A DNA stretch of 64,000 bases. Source: an uncultured Porphyromonadaceae bacterium (GTDB lineage: Bacteria; Bacteroidota; Bacteroidia; Bacteroidales; Muribaculaceae). The notes under the pieces were generated by a model. That model was not told the DNA's origin, ran no database searches, and saw only the letters and a program-made list of their open reading frames with translations. Both the position numbers and the translations under genes were made by a program. The stretch is taken from the NCBI GenBank assembly GCA_902495075.1, contig CABUVO010000015.1, positions 33,357 through 97,356 of the forward strand. The letters are read 5' to 3'. Positions 55,054-63,976 of this stretch are shown in pieces (within the stretch, counting starts at the first letter, position 1; every line of letters begins with the position of its first letter).

Positions 55054-56253
55054 TTATTTAATCAATACTTTCTTGCCGTTGATGATATAGAGACCGGGGG
55101 TGGTAGCTTCATTAACCTTTACACCCTGAATGGTATAGATGCCTTTGAGGATTTCAGGGAGATCAGTTGCAATATCATTCACTCCAGTTTCAGTTTTCTT
55201 ACCTGAATTTTCGAATTCAAAAACATCAGCTTTTTTTGATACTACCGGGCTTCCGGGAACGAATGTAGGATACAACTCCATTTCTTCAAGATTTTGTCCC
55301 CATACAGGATCAACGTCCGAACAATTATTCAGGAACCAGCACATAGCTCCTGTTGGTGCCCATGTTTCTTCCAGCACTTTATAAGCTCCAAAGTTATCCG
55401 GGGTTGCCTGTTTTGAATAATCAGTCCATTTGTTGTTTGACTTTTGTAATTCAGGGTAGAATACAGTGGGATTAGATGCATTCCCTCCAAAAAAGAAATT
55501 ATAGCCCCAGTCTCCCATATGATCTTCAACACCTGCAATCAGCACAGTCGCAACTATACCTGGATTGCCTGCCTTGACATCTGCGCTTGCCTGTTTCTTC
55601 ACATTTGTGACTGTGTAGCAACCTGAGCAGTTTGCTTTCGGGGCATAGCAAGACATACCACCAACGGTGACACCTCTTACTTCTCCCTGGTTAAAGCAAT
55701 TGGTAAACTTGTATGCTACATTTCCGTTAGATGGTCCTACAAGTGCAGCAGCACGCCCTTTACCGGAATCTGCGCTGTATGCATGTACTGATGCCAACGA
55801 TCCAAGACATGTAAATTCGGCAATTCCTTCCTCGGCGTCTGTGCATTGACCTACAAATGCTGCGCATTTATCTTCACCGAAGAATGTACAAAGGTCATCC
55901 ATGATTGTATTTGAGATTTTTGCCCCTACGCCTACATACCCGAATAGAGCGAGGTTTGTCCCTCCTTCCACTTCCATATTAAGACATGAAATTGTATGGA
56001 ATTGTCCATCCCATGAGCCTTTGAAGGCTGTTTGAGCAGAATTGCCAATAGGAGTATGTTTTACGGTTTCCATATCAATGTCAGCTGTAAGCACTGCGCT
56101 TGCGGTGTTGTTGCCTCCATTTACTATGGCTGCGAATTCTTCAAGCTCCTGAGCGTTTGAGATTTCATACACGCCGGCTCCGTTAGGAGTAATCGCCATT
56201 ACCGGGAGTGCCATGACTGCGGCAAACCCCAAAAAAGTAGTTTTTATATTCAT
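55054..56253 (-). CDS. Surface protein with GLUG-like repeats and type IX-like tail
   Basis: The 399-residue protein has a signal peptide and an extended beta-strand region with repeated short motifs such as FKGSWDGQFHTISCLNM and AAFVGQCTD, in the style of GLUG-repeat surface proteins. Cysteines are frequent for a bacterial surface protein. The end (KGIYTIQG..., GLYIINGKKVLIK) is a type IX-like sorting tail. No enzyme motif is visible. Its place directly after SusD suggests a surface glycan-binding protein, in the SusE/F position, but that is inferred. Confidence 0.7.
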   Translation of the reverse strand: MNIKTTFLGFAAVMALPVMAITPNGAGVYEISNAQELEEFAAIVNGGNNTASAVLTADIDMETVKHTPIGNSAQTAFKGSWDGQFHTISCLNMEVEGGTNLALFGYVGVGAKISNTIMDDLCTFFGEDKCAAFVGQCTDAEEGIAEFTCLGSLASVHAYSADSGKGRAAALVGPSNGNVAYKFTNCFNQGEVRGVTVGGMSCYAPKANCSGCYTVTNVKKQASADVKAGNPGIVATVLIAGVEDHMGDWGYNFFFGGNASNPTVFYPELQKSNNKWTDYSKQATPDNFGAYKVLEETWAPTGAMCWFLNNCSDVDPVWGQNLEEMELYPTFVPGSPVVSKKADVFEFENSGKKTETGVNDIATDLPEILKGIYTIQGVKVNEATTPGLYIINGKKVLIK

Positions 56254-56328
56254 AAAATTTTGGATTATGAGATGAAGGGTTTTATCCCTTCATCTCGTTG
56301 ATAAATATGGTTTATATTTTCCTGCTTA

Positions 56329-58032
56329 TTAATATCCGGGATTCTGGGTCATGCCAGGGATCAACATTACATCTTCGATTGGCAACGGAAGCAGATATCC
56401 TTTGGATGCATCGAATTTTCTTTCCATGGTCTTACGGAACTTGGCTTTGGAATCGACCAACGGCTGGAGATTTACAAGACCATTGTCTTCAATTACGGGA
56501 AGAGCATCTGACGGAAAGTAATAGTCTCCACTCTTTATGTTTCTTTGTAATTGGGCTTTTGCCGGGAGGTCAATTACAGGTCGGTTGATGGCTATGTCAC
56601 AAAGTCTCCAGCGCACCATGTCGAACCATCTGCGGTTTTCCCATGCAAACTCCATGCGGCGTTCGCTACGGAGGATAAAGCGCAGTTTGTCTTGATTTGT
56701 CTCCGTGACAGCCGGATATTTGGATGTGTTAGCTCTGGTGGTTTTATATGCGCGGGCGCGAACATCATTGATTGCGTCAAGGACGCTCTGATCGATATCG
56801 TTCATCTCGATTTTTGCCTCCGCATACATTAATAGCACATCGGCATAACGCATTACTATGCAGTCCGGGTCACCTTTAAGGTCAACAAGATAATCTGCGT
56901 CGATACCTTTTTTCAGAATTAGACCGGTCCAAGAGGCAAGGCTTTGCACAAGCTGGGAATCATTATTGTTGATTGATTTCCCGGTCGTATAATTCTGAAC
57001 TTTATTCTTTGAAGGATCCCATTCTACGCCTAAGAATTCTGTTCCGAATTCTACTGTTGTATACCCGAGACGAGGATCTCTGTTTTTGAAAGGATTCTGG
57101 CGATCAAACTTCGGTGATTTATCAATAGGAAGACCGTCATCACAAAGAAAAGCACAGAATAATTCAAGAGATGGAACAGCAAGCGATTTCCCTTTATTGT
57201 TTCTCGGGAGGAAAGAACTGAGTGATATTACATCATCGTGAAGTTCACGGGAACGTGGGATTGTGAATATGAATTCAGGAGAAGCATGTGTCTTTAGAAG
57301 AAACATATTTTCAAAATCGGAATCAAGCGAGTAGGCTTTAGATTCGATACAATCTTTTGCGGCGGCAGCTGCTACTGGATAATCAAGCATCCAGGATGCT
57401 GTACGCGCTTTAAATGCCATTGCTGTGCTGCTGATTACTCTGACATTTCCATCGTTGCTTTCGGGAAGAAGTTCGATTGCTTTATCAAAATCTTCATATA
57501 TATGACCAAGAATTTCGCTTTTGGGTGTACGTCCCATGGCATATGCCTGTTCTATGGTTATATAATCCGTATAATACGGACAATCTCCATAAAGGAATAT
57601 AAGATAGGAATAGAAACAAGCACGGAAGAAACGAGCCTCTCCCTCGAATTTGTCAAGTTGTTTGTCACTTAACTTGCCCCGTTGTTTTGCTACGTTAGCT
57701 ATCACAGCGTTGCATCGCGTAATACCCTTGTATGTGCGTAGCCATGTCGCTTTTACGTATCCGGTTGTAGGCATAAGTGCACCTGTAGACCATTCATAAC
57801 CATGACCTTGCTGGTCCCAGTCGTCGGTCCATCGGTCGGTGTGCCAAAGGCGGTTGAATTCCCAATGCCAGAGATCTCCGCGATAGAGGTCATTACATGC
57901 AAATTCAAATTCTTCTACCGATGAATACCATGTTTCTGTGGATGCGTCTGCCGGCGGATTAAGGTCAAGATCTGCGCAACTTGTAAAGCCGATGGCAAAT
58001 GCCAACATCAATGTATATAGATACTTTTTCAT
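56329..58032 (-). CDS. SusD/RagB family glycan-binding lipoprotein
   Basis: The 567-residue protein has a lipoprotein signal with the lipobox Cys near residue 19 (IGFTSC). TPR-like helices in the first third (WLRTYKGITRCNAVIANV, residues 98-115, and FEGEARFFRACFYSYLI) and the C-terminal FILRSERRMEFAWENRRWFDMVRW signature (near 470-495) identify it as SusD. It sits on the outer membrane as the lid of the SusC channel and captures the substrate. The SusC gene ends 24 bp upstream. Confidence 0.95.
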   Translation of the reverse strand: MKKYLYTLMLAFAIGFTSCADLDLNPPADASTETWYSSVEEFEFACNDLYRGDLWHWEFNRLWHTDRWTDDWDQQGHGYEWSTGALMPTTGYVKATWLRTYKGITRCNAVIANVAKQRGKLSDKQLDKFEGEARFFRACFYSYLIFLYGDCPYYTDYITIEQAYAMGRTPKSEILGHIYEDFDKAIELLPESNDGNVRVISSTAMAFKARTASWMLDYPVAAAAAKDCIESKAYSLDSDFENMFLLKTHASPEFIFTIPRSRELHDDVISLSSFLPRNNKGKSLAVPSLELFCAFLCDDGLPIDKSPKFDRQNPFKNRDPRLGYTTVEFGTEFLGVEWDPSKNKVQNYTTGKSINNNDSQLVQSLASWTGLILKKGIDADYLVDLKGDPDCIVMRYADVLLMYAEAKIEMNDIDQSVLDAINDVRARAYKTTRANTSKYPAVTETNQDKLRFILRSERRMEFAWENRRWFDMVRWRLCDIAINRPVIDLPAKAQLQRNIKSGDYYFPSDALPVIEDNGLVNLQPLVDSKAKFRKTMERKFDASKGYLLPLPIEDVMLIPGMTQNPGY

Positions 58033-58056
58033 GATGAATCTGTTTGAATTATTGTG

Positions 58057-61000
58057 TTAGAAAGAAACGGCGACTCCGAAGTTCCATGTGCGGGCAATAT
58101 AACTTGATGCGCTTCCGACAGTTTCGGGATCCCATCCCTGAGGATATTTGTCAATAGAGAATGGATCTGAAACCGATGCAAACACGCGGAGACCATTCAG
58201 ACGCATCTTTTTAAGAATATTGGGTTGGAAGGAGTATCCAAGTGTGATGTTCTTGCATCGGAAATAACCGCCGTTGAACATCCAGAAATCAGTTGTCTGG
58301 GAATTGTTGCCACCGTCAATAGCCATGTCCGAGAGACGCGGATATTTTGCGGCAAGATTCTGTTCCGGAGTATTGTAGTGACTCCAAGAAGTTCCGATTA
58401 CTTCTCCTGTGAACTGTGTCCATCCTGCAGCATGTCTCTGATACATCATTGCGCGTGTCATCATTACGTTCTGTTTGCCGATGCCATTGAAGGCTGCGGA
58501 AAGTTCGATTCCCTTCCATCCGAAGGAGAGTTGAGCACCATATATCAGACGTGGTTGGGATGATCCGAGAACGACGCGGTCATATTGTGAACTGATCACT
58601 CCATCGGGCATTCCTTCCGAACCGCTTACATCCACATATTTTATGTCGCCGGGTTTAACATTGGCATTGAGCACCGGACTGTTGGCAAGGTCTTCGTCGC
58701 TCTGATAAAGTCCATTGGATACATAACCATACCATGCGTTGTATTCATCTCCTTCGCGAGTTATATGTCCTCCTGAGTCGAGTACGGTTCCGGACATTTT
58801 GCCCATAACTGAACGATAGTCGGAGATATTGAAGTTGATAGAATAATTGAAGTCTCCTACGTTATCATGCCATCCGAGTTGAAGATCCCAACCTTTGGTT
58901 GACATGTCGCCGGCATTCTGTTTCGGATTATCATATCCCATGAATACAGGAAGCTGAATGGAGAGAAGCATGTCCTTTGTTTTTTTCCAATACCAGTCGA
59001 AAGTGAGGTTGAGGCGCGAGTTAAGGAATGTGGCATCAAGACCTACGTCCCAGCTATGGGTGGTTTCCCATGTGATATCCGGGATGTTATAATCACGCTG
59101 TGATGCCGTGAGGACAGACACCAGTTCACCTTTGGAATTTACCATTACCGGGTGAGCGAATGTCATGTTCGCCTGATAAGGATAATTGTTGCCGATACGC
59201 TCATTTCCGAGAGTTCCGTAAGATCCGCGAATCTTGAGGAAAGTGAGAATCCTCGGGTCAATGTCGCGAAGGAAATTTTCTTCGCTTACTACCCAGCCAA
59301 CTGAAGCTGAAGGGAAGAAGCCTGTGCGATATTTCTTTGCAAAACGTGAAGATCTGTCCCAGCGGGCATTGAACTGTGCCAGGTAGCGTCCTTTGTAGGC
59401 ATAATTGATACGACCGAATATGGAACGATAGGCATTCTGGCTTTCATTTCCGTCAACTCCAAGATCGTTGGAATTGGCATTGGTAAGATAGAAGTAATCT
59501 GACATCGCCATGTCATTAGATGAAGCTTCAAGAGTATTGCTGCTTGCTTCATAATCTTCATAACCTACCATGAAATCAGTGCGGTGGTCTTCAGCGAAAG
59601 TCTTGTTGTAGTTGATAAAAAGCTGTTTGGTGCCCCAGGTGTTGATATCTCTGTCTTCCGTGAGTTTGTTTAGTTCATATCCTTTTGCGAATCCTGCGGG
59701 GTCGTCGGGATTGTCAGCTGTGAAATAATTTACTTTTCTACGATAAGATTTCTGTCGTGTGAATAGCATACCCGGTGCCCAGATACCGCTTATGGATAAT
59801 CCTTCAATAGGAGTAATGATCACAGAGAGCTTAGCTCCGAAGCGATCTGTCCATTGGTTGTTCTTTCCTCCTTCATTTAATGCTGCAAGAGGGTTCTCTC
59901 CGTTATGACCATCAGCATATGTGCCATTTTGCCATACTGCAGCATCAATCGGAGACATATATAGCATTGAGGAGAGAGGATTTAGCTGAGGCTGACGAGT
60001 GATGCCTCTGCGGTAATATGCGTCAAGACCGAATGTCAGCCATCTGGTGACTTTGAAATTGTTGTTTACGCGGGCAGTGAGACGCTGGTAGTCGCGACCT
60101 TTGTAAAGTGCTTCCGTGTATTCATAGCCTAAAGATACTTTTGTTTGCACAACCTTATTCCCGTATGATACTTTGAGATCATGTTTGGTGGTAGGGGCTG
60201 TGTTGCGCATCAATACCTTCCGCCAATCAGTGATGGGATAAGCATCCGGATTTTCCAGATGATTCTGCATATAAGAATCGATGAAGTCTTTCTCATATAC
60301 ACTATGCTCCTGACCCTCAAGGTTGCCCCCATCGTTCCATTTCAGCTCATTGTAAAGATTCATGTAGTCGATGGCACCTACAGGTTTAGGAGTTTCTGTG
60401 GCTTGAATGAAACCGGCTGTGCCTTGGTATTCGACTTTGGCTTTGCCTTCCTTTGCCTTTTTAGTGGTGATGAGGATCACGCCGGCAGCTGCTCGCGCTC
60501 CATAAATTGAAGCGGATGCTGCGTCTTTGAGCACAGAAATGCTTTCGATGTCTGATGAATTGACAGATTCCATTGAGTCTGGAATACCATCCACAATAAC
60601 TAATGGATCAGAGTCTCCGATTGTGGTTATTCCTCGCACTCGAATTGTAGCTGTCGCTCCCGGCATACCGCTACTGCGGCTTACGTAAAGACCCGGCATT
60701 GATCCTTGAAGCGATTGTGACACGGAAGCGGCACGCATATCCTCAAGTTTGTTACCGGATACGTTGGTGACAGCTCCTGTCAAATCGGCTTTCTTCATTG
60801 TGCCATAGCCAACCACCACCATTTCATCAAGGGTGTTGGCCTCTTCTTTCATGACAATTGTAATGTTGCTGGCAGATCCGACCTTTATATCCTGTTTCTG
60901 GAATCCTACGTAGGATACTTGAAGAGTATCTCCTGCCTTGGCTTTGATTGAGAACTTGCCGTCAATATCAGTAAAAGCAGCTGTCTTAGCGCCTTTGACC

Positions 61001-61128
61001 ATAATTGTGGCACCGATAAGAGGCTCTCCAGATGAGTCGGTTACGATTCCGTTGATATTCTGCTGTTGTGCCACTGCCGGCAGTGCAAGCAGAAATATCG
61101 AAATCAAAAATAGAGCAATTCTGTTCAT
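58057..61128 (-). CDS. SusC/RagA TonB-dependent transporter
   Basis: The 1023-residue protein starts with a signal peptide and a CarboxypepD_reg-like domain (about residues 25-100, with GEPLIGATIMVKG and VSYVGF). A TonB-box region (MVVVGYGTMKK) leads to a plug domain with SVLKDAASASIYGARAAAGVILITTKK (about 195-221), then a 22-strand barrel to the aromatic C-terminal end. There is no FecR-linked N-terminal extension, so regulation by a neighbouring anti-sigma factor is unlikely. With SusD it imports an oligosaccharide or phosphorylated fragment. Confidence 0.96.
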   Translation of the reverse strand: MNRIALFLISIFLLALPAVAQQQNINGIVTDSSGEPLIGATIMVKGAKTAAFTDIDGKFSIKAKAGDTLQVSYVGFQKQDIKVGSASNITIVMKEEANTLDEMVVVGYGTMKKADLTGAVTNVSGNKLEDMRAASVSQSLQGSMPGLYVSRSSGMPGATATIRVRGITTIGDSDPLVIVDGIPDSMESVNSSDIESISVLKDAASASIYGARAAAGVILITTKKAKEGKAKVEYQGTAGFIQATETPKPVGAIDYMNLYNELKWNDGGNLEGQEHSVYEKDFIDSYMQNHLENPDAYPITDWRKVLMRNTAPTTKHDLKVSYGNKVVQTKVSLGYEYTEALYKGRDYQRLTARVNNNFKVTRWLTFGLDAYYRRGITRQPQLNPLSSMLYMSPIDAAVWQNGTYADGHNGENPLAALNEGGKNNQWTDRFGAKLSVIITPIEGLSISGIWAPGMLFTRQKSYRRKVNYFTADNPDDPAGFAKGYELNKLTEDRDINTWGTKQLFINYNKTFAEDHRTDFMVGYEDYEASSNTLEASSNDMAMSDYFYLTNANSNDLGVDGNESQNAYRSIFGRINYAYKGRYLAQFNARWDRSSRFAKKYRTGFFPSASVGWVVSEENFLRDIDPRILTFLKIRGSYGTLGNERIGNNYPYQANMTFAHPVMVNSKGELVSVLTASQRDYNIPDITWETTHSWDVGLDATFLNSRLNLTFDWYWKKTKDMLLSIQLPVFMGYDNPKQNAGDMSTKGWDLQLGWHDNVGDFNYSINFNISDYRSVMGKMSGTVLDSGGHITREGDEYNAWYGYVSNGLYQSDEDLANSPVLNANVKPGDIKYVDVSGSEGMPDGVISSQYDRVVLGSSQPRLIYGAQLSFGWKGIELSAAFNGIGKQNVMMTRAMMYQRHAAGWTQFTGEVIGTSWSHYNTPEQNLAAKYPRLSDMAIDGGNNSQTTDFWMFNGGYFRCKNITLGYSFQPNILKKMRLNGLRVFASVSDPFSIDKYPQGWDPETVGSASSYIARTWNFGVAVSF

Positions 61129-61675
61129 AAGCTCTTGATTTGAGTTTGTTATTGGTGTTGATTCTATTTTGATGTTAGAAACTGTTTAAATTTATTACGA
61201 AAATTTTATTTTAGAGATTCTTTCGGGAATTTTGAGGTTCTTTTTGGCTGCTTCCGCCAAGTTTCGGCAGTCGAAACCGACAGGTTTCTCCTTTCTCAAC
61301 TCGCGGAATCAGCTCAAAAATCCCTCCCAAACTTCCTCGAAAATAAATTTAAACAGTTTCTTAGAGACGTTTTAAATAAAACAGTCTCTTCGGAAAGAGG
61401 TCTTTTGAGACTTTTCCTAAGGTTAACCGATGCAAAAATAGATCAATGAAAACTCAAATTTTCGGCATTGATGAATCGATAAAATAGGTTTACTCCTTTA
61501 TGTTTGGTGCAACGTGTTAATAGTTAAATAATTAATGTGGCAATATGTGATAATCACACAAACGTTTTACATTAGTGACAAATATAAAGATTTAACATTT
61601 TCGTGTTAATATCGCAACAATCTGTTAATTTCAGAGGCTATGGCAGAGAGGACGTACGGGGCACCGCGGGTGCCT
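61129..61675. promoter_or_regulatory. Upstream region of susC
   Basis: This 547-bp gap holds the likely promoter of the SusC gene and an inverted-repeat element (61177-61361). Minus-strand TATATTTG (61586-61579) and TATTTTTG (61440-61433) match the -7 consensus without good -33 partners. GGCACC/GGTGCC (61663-61677) forms a small hairpin at the end of the phosphoesterase D gene. Confidence 0.5.
61177..61361. repeat. 185-bp element with 20-bp terminal inverted repeats
   Basis: AGAAACTGTTTAAATTTATT (61177-61196) is the exact reverse complement of 61342-61361. Further imperfect pairing continues inward (GAATTTTGAGGT against the opposite arm). AAACAGTCTC recurs just outside the right end. It has no coding capacity and looks like a miniature element or a long folded leader of the susC transcript. 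Confidence 0.75.
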
Positions 61676-63361
61676 TCACTCAACCAAGTCGGGGAGGGGA
61701 TTGCTTTCGAAGGAGTGAGGGCGCGAGAAGGTGCGGCTATCGGTTCTACCGAAGGCATCTGTGTAGCTGATTTCGAGAGGAGTGTCGGGCGATGATGCCT
61801 TTACGAGAAACATCCTTGCTTTCTTGGGTTCACGCAAGCCTTTTTTGTAATCGCCCTGCCATTCACCTTTCTGGATTGCAGTCATTGCATAGTAATCCGG
61901 ATGAACTTCCCAGACATCTTTGACAGCCAGTTCTTTCCCGTTTTCCCTCACAGACAACTTTCCGTTGGGATCCCATGCCCATATCTGAATCAGAACCGAG
62001 TTGTCGGGAAGTTTCTCATATTTCCCCCATTTGGGAAGATGACGCTGAAAGGTCAAGGCTTCTGTATCGGTGGAGAAAAATTTTTTTAATGTGTTTACAT
62101 CCCATGCCTTATATTGCATATCGGCGGGATACTCGTATGGTACAAATCTCCATTCGATCTTGTCCCCGTCAATTTCCATTACCTCAAATCCAACAGGGTT
62201 GCCATCATGCGCAAGATTTTTCTGATTAAAAGAACTGTTCCACCAGATGCTTCCGCTTGTGCTGACGAGGTTAAGGTCTATAAGTTCGTTGTCGCCGTTT
62301 TGAGTGCGCACAATGCCGTTTTTATGTGTGTGTCCGGAAACAAAAAGTGCCCTTTTGAATGGTTTGAGGATTTCTTTTAGTCGCAGTGATGATTCCTCGT
62401 CGGGACGGAGCTGTATCTCATTCGTGGCTTTTTTATAGACGTGCATAGGGCAATGCATGGCAACGATGACAGGAGTCTCCGCGGTGATAAATGAAAGGTC
62501 TTTTTCGAGCCAGTCAAGTTGTTCGGGAGTGATAAGCTCTTTATAATTGCGTTTGCCGTTTATTCCTTCGTTTTGGGGTGTTTTGGCAGGCTCGTTTATA
62601 TAATAGATATTGTCGAGCATTACGTAATGCACTCTTCCGATATTGGTGGAAAAATATCTTGGTCCGTAAGTTTGCATGAATTTGAATGCGGAGAGGAAAT
62701 CTGTGGAGTCTCCTTTGCAGACGGCACCGTCGGAGTCGTGATTTCCCATGATATTATAGAAAGGGAGCGGCCATTTGTTCTCATTAAGGATTTCGCGTGT
62801 GCGCGAGAGGTCTACGCCTGTCTCATACCAATAGTTGTCATAACTCATATCACCCAGTCCGATGGAATAAGCCGGGATACCTTTTGTCTTGAATGCGTTT
62901 GCTTCGCGGTTTATTACATCCATATATTTTGTGAATGTCGCTTCGTCGCGTCTTTTGCCGTGAAGATGTTGGTCAGTAACCAACAGGACGCCATGACGGG
63001 TGTTGTCTTGTTTGCGGAGGCGGAAATCAAGACGCTCATACCGTGTAGCCGGCTCAGTGAAATCTGCCCAGAACTGCGGCACGGCATCTTCGCGCCAAGG
63101 TTCATAGCCGGAGGGGGAGATGATAAACACTTGAGGATTCTGTTTTCCTGATTTAAGATAATAGGCACCTTTTTTGTCAGTTTTGGTGATCTCGTAACCA
63201 TCGGAGACCAAGACTCCGGCAACAGGTTTGCCTTCACATTCCACAGTTCCGGCAACAGTAATACCCTTGGATGGTTTCACAGGGAGAGTAGATTTGTAGG
63301 TTGATTGCCCGAATGTAGGCAGAGCCATGGCTACAGCCACGGCAAAAAGGTAAGTTTTCAT
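61676..63361 (-). CDS. Calcineurin-type phosphoesterase D (secreted)
   Basis: I choose the ATG at 63361 (MKTYLF), giving 561 residues with a signal peptide ending near FGQ; ATGs at 63382 and 63370 lie too near the promoter. Domains are MetallophosN, Metallophos and MetallophosC, as in phosphoesterase A, with TDQHLHG, LGDMSY, MGNHDS, MHCPM and GHTH all intact. It lacks the type IX-like tail. It should cleave a phosphate ester outside the cytoplasm. It is the most upstream gene of the cluster and has its own strong promoter. Confidence 0.9.
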   Translation of the reverse strand: MKTYLFAVAVAMALPTFGQSTYKSTLPVKPSKGITVAGTVECEGKPVAGVLVSDGYEITKTDKKGAYYLKSGKQNPQVFIISPSGYEPWREDAVPQFWADFTEPATRYERLDFRLRKQDNTRHGVLLVTDQHLHGKRRDEATFTKYMDVINREANAFKTKGIPAYSIGLGDMSYDNYWYETGVDLSRTREILNENKWPLPFYNIMGNHDSDGAVCKGDSTDFLSAFKFMQTYGPRYFSTNIGRVHYVMLDNIYYINEPAKTPQNEGINGKRNYKELITPEQLDWLEKDLSFITAETPVIVAMHCPMHVYKKATNEIQLRPDEESSLRLKEILKPFKRALFVSGHTHKNGIVRTQNGDNELIDLNLVSTSGSIWWNSSFNQKNLAHDGNPVGFEVMEIDGDKIEWRFVPYEYPADMQYKAWDVNTLKKFFSTDTEALTFQRHLPKWGKYEKLPDNSVLIQIWAWDPNGKLSVRENGKELAVKDVWEVHPDYYAMTAIQKGEWQGDYKKGLREPKKARMFLVKASSPDTPLEISYTDAFGRTDSRTFSRPHSFESNPLPDLVE

Positions 63362-63393
63362 AAATCGCATATCGTTTTTCAATAAATTTCCGA

Positions 63394-63424
63394 CAAAATT
63401 AACAAAACTTGCTGAAAAACCAAA
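63394..63424 (-). promoter_or_regulatory. Promoter of phosphoesterase D
   Basis: On the minus strand TTTG (63424-63421), exactly 19 bp, then TAATTTTG (63401-63394) make a perfect match to the Bacteroidota consensus TTTG-N19-TAnnTTTG. Confidence 0.8.
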
Positions 63425-63434
63425 TCCCCATTTA

Positions 63435-63449
63435 TCGGGCTGTGCCCGA
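63435..63449. repeat. Small perfect hairpin
   Basis: TCGGGC-TGT-GCCCGA forms a 6-bp stem just upstream of the phosphoesterase D promoter. It has no U run, so it could be an operator or a remnant of a repeat. Confidence 0.4.
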
Positions 63450-63680
63450 CAAAGTAAGAAGTAAAAGGGAACAGGTAAAAGGGAATAATTGGCATGACTC
63501 TAATGTGAGCGTCAAGTCGTAGCTGCTGTTCGATACAAATTTATCAAACGTGCTTCACCGATTACTGTCATAAAATGATAACGCGAAGAAGCGAAGAATA
63601 AAAGCTTTCGAGATAATAGCTTAAAATGTTACGATACAACAATTTAAACACAGAGACTCAGAGGTACAGAGGGTTTGATT

Positions 63681-63712
63681 AATGTTCAATGTGAAATGAG
63701 TAATGTTTAATT
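63681..63712. repeat. Dispersed AATGTTTAAT family, degenerate copy
   Basis: AATGTTCAATGTGAAATG followed by AGTAATGTTTAATT is a diverged member of the family seen at 8398-8422. It follows an ACAGAGACTCAGAGG tract that also looks like dispersed intergenic sequence. Confidence 0.6.
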
Positions 63713-63803
63713 GGATGGCGCGGAGGCATCTGGCGATGCTGACAGAGCCACAGAGTTAGAGACTCCATCCGCGACAACCCTCGAAGAGGGTAATTGGTTA
63801 TAA

Positions 63804-63976
63804 CCCCATATCGGTTAGGCACTTATGGAATAGTGCTTGACCGGTGTAGGGGTCATAGGTGTGGGGGTCATATAAGTCGCGTCGCTGCGGCCTCGGAGAG
63901 GTCGATTAATAAACTTTGCGCGGTACTATTCGACATCTCCGATGCCGTCTGACGCGAAGAGGTCCAACCCCACACC
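63804..63976. repeat. Strongly folded non-coding repeat at window edge
   Basis: Two nested structures follow each other. In the first, CCCC.CGGT.GCACT (63804-63823) pairs with AGTGC.ACCG.GGGG (63832-63852). In the second, GGTGTGGGG (63858-63866) pairs with CCCCACACC (63968-63976) and encloses paired CGCGTC/GACGCG and TCGGAGA/TCTCCGA segments. No coding frame of note is present in 63362-64000. The element may continue past the window. Confidence 0.65.

Noticed and set aside
58057..61128. ECF sigma/anti-sigma controlled SusC
   Set aside because: The SusC N-terminus lacks the signalling extension and no sigma or FecR gene is adjacent.
61177..61361. Insertion sequence
   Set aside because: Terminal inverted repeats are present but there is no transposase and no clear target duplication, so I call it only a repeat element.
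62519..63151. 210-codon plus-strand open frame
   Set aside because: It is antisense to the catalytic core of phosphoesterase D.
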